From Candidatus Pacearchaeota archaeon (GTDB lineage: Archaea > Nanoarchaeota > Nanoarchaeia > Pacearchaeales > GW2011-AR1), in the NCBI GenBank assembly GCA_002686195.1, contig NZAS01000032.1:3452-13719 (forward strand): a stretch of DNA of 10,268 nt, given 5' to 3'. The position numbers and the translations under genes are program-made. Shown in pieces: positions 5,061 through 10,268 of this stretch. Within the stretch, counting starts at the first letter, position 1, and every line of letters begins with the position of its first letter. Below the pieces are notes generated by a model. It was not told the origin of the DNA and made no database searches. It saw only the letters and a list, made by a program, of their open reading frames with translations.

Positions 5061-7169
5061 ATGGCTCTCGCCACCCCCATCTGGTCTCCCGCAGACAAAG
5101 CCGCCTGGGCTGCCCCGCAGGATATCCTGCCATCCGAATGGTGCGATCGGTTCTGGCGGCAGCTCGGCGAATCGGTTCTCCGGGAGCAATACTCTACCAC
5201 CCTCACCCCCTACTCCCGGGAGCCCATGGACATGGCAGCGGAGCGGCGGGTCCGGCGCATGGTGCTCCAATGGGCAGCGCAGGTGGGGAAGACCGCCATT
5301 TACATAGGAGTCCAGGGATGGAAGTCAGACGTAGCGCCCGGCCCCCAGCTCCACGTTATCGATTCAGAGGACCACTGTAAGGATTTCTTCGACCGGAGAG
5401 TTAAACCACTCTTCCGCATCGCCAGGCTGCGCCGGCACGCCACCGGAGCGGTGAGAGACCACCAGGGATGCTCCATCCGGCTCGCCAACGACGAGCGCAA
5501 CGGCCTGGGCTACGTCTGGGCCACACCCGGCAAACTTTCCGAGCGCCCCATCGAGTTACTGGTCATCGACGAGGTCGATAAAATCCGATGGAATCCAAAC
5601 AGCGAGGAGGCTCACCCGGTAGACCTTGCGGACGAGAGAGTCAAGAACTTCCCGCACACCTCGCTGGTGATACTGGTCTGCACCCCGACCACGGAGGACG
5701 GGCGAATACACATCGAGTATGTGGGCGGTGACCAGCGCCGGTACCATGTTCCCTGTCCCCAATGCGGGCTCCTGCAGCTCATCGAACGGCAGCGGGTGAT
5801 CGCCCCCAAGGATGCCAGCCACCAGGCGATTATCGAGAACAACCTCGCCCGGCACGTCTGCGCCGATGAGCAATGCGCCCACCCCATGAACGAGAGGGAG
5901 CGCCGGCGAATGCTGGAGTTCGGGATCTGGATCCCCCAGGCCCACGATCTGCGCAACCAGCACGTCGATTTTCGGGACGTGGAGGAGCACATCGCAGACC
6001 ACTTGCCCGCAACCCGGAACCGCCTGGCAGAGATCGACCGGGAGATCGTGGGCACGGATGGGGATGCTCTGCTCGAAGGGGACATGACCCGGCTACGCCA
6101 GTACGCGGTCGAGAATCTGAACCGTGGCGAATGCCCGCCGCAGATGAATATCTCCTACCAGATCGGCACCCAATACAGCACCATCGTCCCCCTGGGCAGG
6201 TTTGCGGTGAAGTATCGCCAGAGCCGCAACAAGCAGGACCAGCGAAAGCACTTTAAAAACTCCTGGGAAGGCGAGCCATTCTCCCCGGCCATCCGCTCCG
6301 CCGAATCAAAGGACGTACGCGAGCGCTGCCAGGGAACACACGAGAAGTGGCAGGTGCCGGACGAGGCGTTGGGCCTCACCGGCGGGGTGGACGTGCAGAA
6401 AGGCTACCTGCGCCTGATGGTCGTGGCCTGGGGCTACGAGGGACGGATCTGGATTGTGGGGATCGACCGGGTGGAGACCTGGGAAGAGCTGGAGCAGCGC
6501 CTATTCGTGAAGCGCTACCACAGTGTGGATGGGACGGCAAACTACGTCATCACCTATACGTTCATCGACTGCGCCTACGATCCGAACGCCGTATTTGAGT
6601 TTACAGACACGTTCCCGGAGCAGGCGGGCAACATCTACGGCAAGCGGGATGCGGCCCAGCAGAGCGGCGGCAGCGATCTTTTCCCCCGCAATGCGGAGCG
6701 GGACCAGCAGGGGCAGAACATCATCGGCGGGCGTCAAAAATGGGTCTGGGGTAAGTTCAAATACATCGGCCAGGCCCTGGGATTGCTCACCCCGGAGAAC
6801 GCCGGCCACGCCCGGCTCCAAGTCTACCAGGACATCGAGGAGGACTACCTGGACGAGCTGACGGCGTGGCACTTCACCCGCCGCCAGCAGAGCGCCAAAT
6901 CGTCCATAGTGATCCAGCAATACGAGCCCAAAAAGGCCGGCATCGCCGACCACTCCCTTTTCACCCTCTGTTACAACCTCTGCGCCGGCACCTATCTGGA
7001 TTGCGAGTATGAGATGCCAGAGCCCACCCAGCAGGAGCTCGAAGTAGAGACCGCCCGCAGTATGCGAGCCGTGGAGAGCGCCAGGAGGGAAGACTACAGC
7101 GACTGGGGCGGCATGGTCGATACCAGCGACTGGGGAGGCGGAGGCGGGGGATGGAAGATGGAAGAGTAG
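5061..7169 (+). CDS. Terminase large subunit, GpA family
   Basis: This is the DNA-packaging motor: an ATPase that translocates DNA into the prohead and a nuclease that cuts it. At 702 aa it is of full family length. The ATPase part shows Walker A WAAQVGKT (71-78) and Walker B LLVIDEVD (166-173), with a threonine-rich coupling region (CTPTTED, 207-213). A zinc-knuckle-like CPQC (232-235) and C267/C272 follow, as in many GpA proteins. The nuclease part shows GGVDVQ (441-446, D444), FIDCAYD (501-507, D503) and ADHS (629-632, D630), which fit the metal-binding acids of the RNase H-like fold. The C-terminal tail is Gly/Asp/Trp-rich. Start ATG 5061 lies just after a heptamer array and lacks a Shine-Dalgarno, so coupling or unusual initiation is likely. 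The ATPase motifs and start of homology argue against a later start. Confidence 0.96.
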   Translation: MALATPIWSPADKAAWAAPQDILPSEWCDRFWRQLGESVLREQYSTTLTPYSREPMDMAAERRVRRMVLQWAAQVGKTAIYIGVQGWKSDVAPGPQLHVIDSEDHCKDFFDRRVKPLFRIARLRRHATGAVRDHQGCSIRLANDERNGLGYVWATPGKLSERPIELLVIDEVDKIRWNPNSEEAHPVDLADERVKNFPHTSLVILVCTPTTEDGRIHIEYVGGDQRRYHVPCPQCGLLQLIERQRVIAPKDASHQAIIENNLARHVCADEQCAHPMNERERRRMLEFGIWIPQAHDLRNQHVDFRDVEEHIADHLPATRNRLAEIDREIVGTDGDALLEGDMTRLRQYAVENLNRGECPPQMNISYQIGTQYSTIVPLGRFAVKYRQSRNKQDQRKHFKNSWEGEPFSPAIRSAESKDVRERCQGTHEKWQVPDEALGLTGGVDVQKGYLRLMVVAWGYEGRIWIVGIDRVETWEELEQRLFVKRYHSVDGTANYVITYTFIDCAYDPNAVFEFTDTFPEQAGNIYGKRDAAQQSGGSDLFPRNAERDQQGQNIIGGRQKWVWGKFKYIGQALGLLTPENAGHARLQVYQDIEEDYLDELTAWHFTRRQQSAKSSIVIQQYEPKKAGIADHSLFTLCYNLCAGTYLDCEYEMPEPTQQELEVETARSMRAVESARREDYSDWGGMVDTSDWGGGGGGWKMEE

Positions 7170-7175
7170 GTCATG

Positions 7176-7203
7176 AGGTGTCGGGTGTCAGGTGTCAGGT
7201 GTG
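7176..7203 (-). repeat. Heptamer array, inverted (GGGTGTC/AGGTGTC)
   Basis: Four units AGGTGTC, GGGTGTC, AGGTGTC, AGGTGTG: the reverse complement of the GACACCY family. It starts 6 nt after the large-terminase stop and is the only inverted copy in a non-coding gap apart from the one at the window end. Confidence 0.9.
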
Positions 7204-7218
7204 ATCGAATCCTTGTCC

Positions 7219-7232
7219 GTAATTCGTAATCT
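7219..7232 (+). repeat. Two heptamers of the GTAA family
   Basis: GTAATTC and GTAATCT in tandem, shortly after the inverted GGGTGTC array. This places both heptamer families side by side in one gap (7170-7236). Confidence 0.6.
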
Positions 7233-7236
7233 GAAA

Positions 7237-7346
7237 ATGAACAACATCGAACAGGCCAGACAACTCAAATTCTCATCGCCACTATTGACGAGAAATCTGG
7301 CCAGATGAACTTTCGATTCGAGTGCTCGGGGATGTGTGGAATCTGA
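7237..7346 (+). pseudogene. Possible frameshifted remnant of a small gene
   Basis: ATG 7237 opens a 23-codon frame (begins MNNIEQARQ, stops 7306-7308). In the adjacent frame, without a usable start, the same stretch reads a more protein-like ILIATIDEKSGQMNFRFECS up to TGA 7344-7346, and ATG 7305 overlaps the first stop by ATGA. A shift between frames near 7258-7268 would join them into one peptide of about 36 residues. No Shine-Dalgarno is seen. It may be a broken small gene, two tiny coupled ORFs, or chance. Confidence 0.3.
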
Positions 7347-7375
7347 AAACCTGCGTAAAACCACCGGAAAACAGC

Positions 7376-7636
7376 ATGGACGCCCCGAAGATAGAAGACG
7401 ATCTGATTACCTGCTGGTGCGGAACGACAGGCACCTACGAGGAATTGTTCGCAGACGATTTCCCGCCAGGCCCATGCGGCGGCCTGGGGATAATCCACTG
7501 CGAATGCGGAGGAGATCTGTGCGTCTGCCACAATCACGAAGAGGTCGAGTGCCCCGGCTGCGATGAATGTAACCCCGAAGACGACGACGACGTTGTCCCA
7601 ACCCTGACACCTGACACCCGACACCCGACACCATGA
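7376..7636 (+). CDS. Cys-rich small (putative zinc-binding) protein with a repeat-encoded tail
   Basis: The 86-residue protein has ten cysteines (13, 15, 34, 42, 44, 49, 51, 59, 62, 65) in CxC and CxxC spacings, including CECGGDLCVCHNH and CPGCDEC, consistent with two bound metal ions. Similar CGGDLCVC...CPGC proteins occur in other phages as hypotheticals. ATG 7376 is preferred over an in-frame GTG at 7322 because it starts just before the conserved part and has a weak CGGAAAA upstream. An acidic run (EDDDD) precedes a tail DTRHPTP translated from the GACACCC array. The stop TGA 7634-7636 overlaps the next ATG. Function unknown. Confidence 0.7.
   Translation: MDAPKIEDDLITCWCGTTGTYEELFADDFPPGPCGGLGIIHCECGGDLCVCHNHEEVECPGCDECNPEDDDDVVPTLTPDTRHPTP
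7606..7632 (+). repeat. Heptamer array, translated in frame (GACACCT GACACCC2 GACACC)
   Basis: Three full units and one partial. The array is read as the C-terminal tail of the Cys-rich gene, since GACACCC has no stop in this frame, and it runs directly into ATG 7633 of the next gene. Confidence 0.92.
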
Positions 7637-8061
7637 ACACCATCCTCGCCCCAATCGCTGCCAGAGCATACACAGAGTTCTTCCGGTCACTGAAACCGGA
7701 CGACGACCTCCCGATCAAGGAGTTCGGCGACCTATGCCCAAGCCTCCAGGACGCATGGATCGAGGCTGCCCGCCATGCGATATGCACCTGGGTAAATACC
7801 TTGCTCAAGGAGCACCTGAAGAGCGACGAGAACATGATAGAGCCCCTGGCCATACTCCAGATCGGATACGATAACAAAGCCGAACCAGAGGAGATCATGC
7901 GCAGGGCCATCGGCGCTGCCATCGCCATAGCCCTGATCCCAATAGTCCCAATCCCGCCCGCCATCATCGATGGCGAGCCGTTGATACCAGGCGACGACAT
8001 TGTCCTGGATCTCGATGACACTGGCCCGCGGCCCGAACCCTTCGACCCGATGAATAATTGA
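7633..8061 (+). CDS. Hypothetical phage protein, 142 aa
   Basis: I do not recognise this family. The N-terminal 80 residues look like a soluble helical domain (AYTEFFRSLKPDDDLPIKEFGD, DAWIEAARHAICTWVNTLLKEHL). A hydrophobic, Pro-containing stretch follows at about 95-115 (GAAIAIALIPIVPIPPAII), which is either a membrane segment or a buried strand. The tail is acidic and Pro-rich. The ATG sits directly after the heptamer array and overlaps the previous stop (ATGA); no Shine-Dalgarno is visible. The sequence ends just before a large hairpin. It lies between a Cys-rich protein and a ParB-like protein in the packaging region. Function unknown. Confidence 0.65.
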   Translation: MNTILAPIAARAYTEFFRSLKPDDDLPIKEFGDLCPSLQDAWIEAARHAICTWVNTLLKEHLKSDENMIEPLAILQIGYDNKAEPEEIMRRAIGAAIAIALIPIVPIPPAIIDGEPLIPGDDIVLDLDDTGPRPEPFDPMNN

Positions 8062-8065
8062 TTTT

Positions 8066-8138
8066 TTCGTAGCGGTGGTCTCCAGGCCGCCGATCTTTCG
8101 GCCAGCCCGGACGGCGGCCTGGAGACCACCGCTACGAA
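8066..8138. repeat. Perfect 27-bp inverted repeat (hairpin element)
   Basis: Arms 8066-8092 and 8112-8138 are exact reverse complements, separated by a 19-nt loop. The core GGTGGTCTCCAGGCCGCCG recurs at 10227-10245, so this is a dispersed element, not a one-off hairpin. The T run lies 5' of the + strand hairpin and no T run follows on either strand, so it is not a classical rho-independent terminator. Confidence 0.9.
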
Positions 8139-8147
8139 CCCGAAACC

Positions 8148-8375
8148 ATGACCCTCACCTCCGCCGCCAAATCCCTCCACTCCGGCCAGAACGCCGAATA
8201 CGAAGGCCGCACAATCACCCCCGGCCAGGCCGCCGCCGCCTACCGTATGGAGGGGCATCTCGGCCCCCCGAACATCCCATGGCTCAAACAATGGCTTCCC
8301 CGTTTCGCATCCGACACCCCCGTCCTTCCCGACACCCGACACCCGACACCCGACACCCCTCTTCATCCCGGCACC
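8148..8375 (+). other. N-terminal extension or separate small ORF fused to ParB
   Basis: The first 76 codons before ATG 8376 read as a small protein in their own right (EYEGRTITPGQAAAAYRMEG, WLKQWLPRF) for about 55 residues, then pass into repeat-encoded DTRHPTPDT and straight into the ParB start. It may once have been an independent small gene whose stop was lost when the GACACCC array, open in this frame, came in. It is unclear whether the fused form, the short form, or both are made. Confidence 0.5.
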
Positions 8376-9806
8376 ATGCTCCTCCCCCTCTCAAACATCC
8401 GCAGCAACAAATCCAACCACCGATACATCGACGAGACCGATCCGAAGTTCATCGAGCTGGTCGCATCCATCAAGACCTATGGCATCATCCAGCCCATCGT
8501 CGTCAGAGAGAATAAAAACGTCACCCTCGAAAAGACTACTGATTACGAGATCGTGTGTGGGGAGCGCCGGTGGCGGGCTTCGAAAGTCGCCGGCCTGGCC
8601 GAGATCCCGGCCACGGTCCGCAACCTCACCGATGCGGAAGCCTTCGAGGTGCTGGTCGTCGAGAACATGCACCGCCAGGAGCTGCACCCCCTGGAAGAGG
8701 CCGAGACTTTGGAAGAGTGCCGGACCCATCACTGGACAGTCAAAGAGGTATGTGCCCGCCTGCACCTCTCCGAGACCAGCTACTATCGCAAGATCGGGCT
8801 GAACCGGCTGGGAAAGGAATGGCGGGCAGAGTGGCTCGATGGGGCCGGCCCGTTCAGCCGGTGGACCCCCAGCCATTACGAGCGCATCGCGGCCCTGCAC
8901 CTCGAGACCCAGCCCGCGGTCCTGAGCGAGATCAAACAGTGGCACGCCGACGATCCGGGCTACATCGAGACCATGGCGGTCCTCGAGCTGCAGGAATCGA
9001 TCGACAAGCACACCCGCAAACTTACCCAGGCCAAATGGGATCTGAGCGATGACGCCCTCTATCCCAAAGCGGGAGCCTGCACCGATTGCCCCCGAAACAC
9101 CGGCAGCCAGATGGATCTCTTCGGCGAGGTGCCCGAATCGAAGGCCCGCTGCACCAACCCGCAATGCTGGGGCGAGAAGGAACGCCGAGTCCTGAAACAG
9201 CGGGAGACCGAGATTCGGAAGGCCATCGAGGAGGAGAGAATAGAGCGGGGCAAGAGCGGGCTGGACGACCGCCGGCTCGAGCTGCTCTTCGTAAACAGCG
9301 CCCCCGGCGAGATACCCCCGGAAGCCTACAAGGCCAGCGCCGCCCTGAACACCTGGGAATACGAGATCTGCGACGACTCCGAGTATTCGACCGAAGACGG
9401 GGACCGCGACGCCAATCCGGCCCTGGTGGTCCACGGCCCGGACCTCGGCGAGGAGGTCTGGGTCTGGAAAATCGGTCGCAAAGAATCCTTTCTCCGGGAG
9501 AAGAAGAAGGGGAAGAAGGGGAAAGAGGTGTCGGGTGTCAGTGGTCAGGTGTCGGGCGAAGCTGAAGCCCCCGAAGTTGGAGTCACGCCTCCGGAGGAAA
9601 GCCCGGCGCGGCCCAAGCCGTGGACGCTCGACAACCTTCACGCCGCCTGCCACGAAATCGAAGAGTCCGGATGCCCACCGGAGACCGCTGTAGGAGACCG
9701 GGAAGGTAACCCCCTGCTCGGAGTCACCGAAGCGGCGGACTCCATCGTCCTGCACATCGAGGAGCAGCAGCTTCCCTTCATCCCTGTCGGCAAGGAGCTG
9801 GAATAG
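8148..9806 (+). CDS. ParB-like nuclease-domain protein with Cys4 cluster
   Basis: ParB/Sulfiredoxin-fold protein; phage members bind DNA, and some are nucleases. Numbered from ATG 8148 (552 aa), the ParB N-domain starts at about 79 (LPLSNIRSNKSNHRYID), continues through IIQPIVVRE, the GERRWRASKVAG box (138-149) and VVENMHRQELHPLEEA (170-185). A helix-turn-helix follows at about 196-216 (WTVKEVCARLHLSETSYYR). A Cys4 cluster (C311, C314, C335, C340) comes next, as in many phage and plasmid ParB relatives. The C-terminal half has a Lys-rich, repeat-encoded linker at about 452-473 and a small end domain. The ParB domain proper fits a start at ATG 8376; residues 1-76 are an extension joined in frame through a heptamer array. 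Neither start has a Shine-Dalgarno. Its place between terminase and gpW suggests an accessory role in DNA processing; that is inference. Confidence 0.88.
   Translation: MTLTSAAKSLHSGQNAEYEGRTITPGQAAAAYRMEGHLGPPNIPWLKQWLPRFASDTPVLPDTRHPTPDTPLHPGTMLLPLSNIRSNKSNHRYIDETDPKFIELVASIKTYGIIQPIVVRENKNVTLEKTTDYEIVCGERRWRASKVAGLAEIPATVRNLTDAEAFEVLVVENMHRQELHPLEEAETLEECRTHHWTVKEVCARLHLSETSYYRKIGLNRLGKEWRAEWLDGAGPFSRWTPSHYERIAALHLETQPAVLSEIKQWHADDPGYIETMAVLELQESIDKHTRKLTQAKWDLSDDALYPKAGACTDCPRNTGSQMDLFGEVPESKARCTNPQCWGEKERRVLKQRETEIRKAIEEERIERGKSGLDDRRLELLFVNSAPGEIPPEAYKASAALNTWEYEICDDSEYSTEDGDRDANPALVVHGPDLGEEVWVWKIGRKESFLREKKKGKKGKEVSGVSGQVSGEAEAPEVGVTPPEESPARPKPWTLDNLHAACHEIEESGCPPETAVGDREGNPLLGVTEAADSIVLHIEEQQLPFIPVGKELE
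8313..8358 (+). repeat. Heptamer array inside the ParB ORF
   Basis: One isolated GACACCC (8313-8319), a short non-matching stretch, then four exact units (8331-8358). It is translated in the ParB frame and ends 17 nt before ATG 8376. Confidence 0.92.
9526..9553 (-). repeat. Inverted heptamer array inside the ParB coding sequence
   Basis: Units AGGTGTC, GGGTGTC, a scrambled AGTGGTC, then AGGTGTC. Read in the ParB frame they encode a VSGVSGQVSG linker directly after the KKKGKKGKE run and before the C-terminal domain. Confidence 0.8.
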
Positions 9807-9870
9807 CGTTTGTTTCTGAAAACCGGCCCGCGAAGAACTTTTCCTCCGGGAGAAAAAATAGGAGAAAACC

Positions 9871-9924
9871 ATGCCCAACGAACTGGAAGCCATCGCAAAC
9901 CACAAACGCAAGTTGACGCTATAA
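9871..9924 (+). CDS. 17-codon ORF with an RBS (leader peptide or truncated gene)
   Basis: GGAG at 9861-9864 lies 6 nt before ATG 9871, which opens MPNELEAIANHKRKLTL ending at TAA 9922-9924. A heptamer array follows 24 nt after the stop and the gpW-like gene starts after that. It parallels the 4959 ORF: a proper start signal, a very short frame, an array, then a gene lacking Shine-Dalgarno. It may be a leader peptide, a truncated gene, or chance. Confidence 0.35.
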   Translation: MPNELEAIANHKRKLTL

Positions 9925-9948
9925 TTATTCCTACGTCCCGATCTTCCT

Positions 9949-9969
9949 GACACCCGACACCAGACACCC
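9949..9969 (+). repeat. Heptamer array GACACCC GACACCA GACACCC
   Basis: Three units ahead of the gpW-like gene, ending 10 nt before ATG 9980; no Shine-Dalgarno is visible in the interval. Confidence 0.9.
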
Positions 9970-9979
9970 GAATACCACC

Positions 9980-10201
9980 ATGACCACCGCACGAGCCACA
10001 ACAGAACTCGCCCTCGTAGAGGCCGCCATCGATAGCATTCTCACCGGGAAGGTGCAAGATAAGGAGACTGGCGGGCCGGGTCACCGCAACCGGTACCTGA
10101 TGCTCGACTTACCAACCCTTTACGAGCGCCAGCGAGAACTTACGAACATAATCAATTCCGATGCCTCCGGCACAGCGGAGATCGGGGTGGCGATTGGGTA
10201 G
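9980..10201 (+). CDS. gpW-like head-tail joining protein
   Basis: A 73-residue protein with an N-terminal helix ALVEAAIDSILTGKVQ, a central hairpin-like basic/Gly stretch (GGPGHRNRY), and a second helix LPTLYERQRELTNII. Lambda gpW (68 aa) has the same order, including an A-AL-D-MTGK-like pattern in helix 1 and an L-KYI-ELE helix 2. gpW attaches in the head-tail joining region, and in lambda-type genomes its gene follows the GpA terminase and precedes the portal, which fits this position, although a ParB-like and other genes intervene here. ATG 9980 follows the array without Shine-Dalgarno. Two TAG codons in succession end it. The match is by pattern only. Confidence 0.6.
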   Translation: MTTARATTELALVEAAIDSILTGKVQDKETGGPGHRNRYLMLDLPTLYERQRELTNIINSDASGTAEIGVAIG

Positions 10202-10226
10202 TAGTGCCAACGGCATGCTGCGCACG

Positions 10227-10245
10227 GGTGGTCTCCAGGCCGCCG
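10227..10245. repeat. Partial second copy of the hairpin element
   Basis: Nineteen bases identical to 8074-8092, the left arm of the hairpin at 8066-8138. Its partner arm, if present, lies beyond the window. Confidence 0.75.
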
Positions 10246-10261
10246 TTCTGGGGCTGGGGTC

Positions 10262-10268
10262 GGGTGTC
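10262..10268 (-). repeat. Start of an inverted heptamer array at the window edge
   Basis: A single GGGTGTC unit at the very end, probably the first of another array. It follows directly behind the second hairpin-element copy. Confidence 0.5.

Noticed and set aside
8066..8138. Rho-independent terminator
   Set aside because: The hairpin is strong, but there is no T run after it on either strand; the T run is on the 5' side of the + strand hairpin, and the core recurs elsewhere as a repeat.
7407..8366. 319-codon minus-strand ORF
   Set aside because: Begins in the complement of a GACACCC array (GVGCRVSGVG-type peptide) and runs antisense to two + strand genes and the hairpin; no motif.
9913..9925. 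TTGACG plus TATAAT as a full promoter
   Set aside because: The two boxes are separated by one base instead of about 17, so they cannot form a sigma70 promoter together.
8391..10001. 536-codon minus-strand ORF
   Set aside because: Entirely antisense to the ParB-like gene, whose conserved motifs fix the coding strand; part is just translated heptamer repeats.

Overview
The window is a compact stretch of a tailed double-stranded DNA bacteriophage or prophage of fairly high GC. All supported genes are on the + strand. The firmest landmark is a GpA-family terminase large subunit (5061-7169). A probable terminase small subunit lies upstream, and a gpW-like head-tail joining protein lies downstream at 9980. 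No host housekeeping genes, RNA genes, integrase or CRISPR array were seen. The host cannot be named from this sequence. Abundant heptanucleotide tandem repeats suggest a repeat-rich environmental bacterium (Chloroflexota is one possibility), but that is a weak inference.

Region 1 (1-2001) is a tightly packed modification module. It holds the end of an unidentified gene, a small Cys-rich protein, a C5-cytosine DNA methyltransferase with a TTG start, a 61-aa zinc-ribbon protein and a 195-aa unknown. Most neighbours overlap by an ATGA or TGATG junction, which suggests translational coupling. A second long reading frame (490-1230) lies in the +1 frame inside the methyltransferase and carries recognisable conserved motifs of its own. 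A perfect 33-bp direct repeat (1-33 and 314-346) brackets the first small gene, and its second copy supplies the methyltransferase ribosome binding site.

Region 2 (2002-4972) holds an ASCH-domain protein, a 37-aa membrane peptide, an 85-aa unknown, a probable terminase small subunit and three small unknowns. Region 3 (4973-10268) holds the large terminase, a Cys-rich small protein, a 142-aa unknown, a ParB-like protein with a Cys4 cluster, and the gpW-like protein.

From position 2002 on, most gene junctions carry short tandem heptamer arrays of two families: GACACCC (or its complement) and GTAANNN / GTGATTC (or its complement). These arrays supply stop codons, in one case both a stop and a start, and in two places are translated in frame. 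Genes behind GACACCC arrays lack a visible Shine-Dalgarno, while the three small genes with normal leaders (3999, 4293, 4613) have strong GGAG/GGAGG sites. A 27-bp-arm hairpin element (8066-8138), with a partial second copy at the window end, is another dispersed repeat.

Together the genes suggest a phage that modifies its DNA (methyltransferase) and packages it by a lambda-type terminase into a head completed by a gpW-like joiner. The ASCH, ParB-like and Cys-rich proteins are accessory nucleic-acid-binding candidates.
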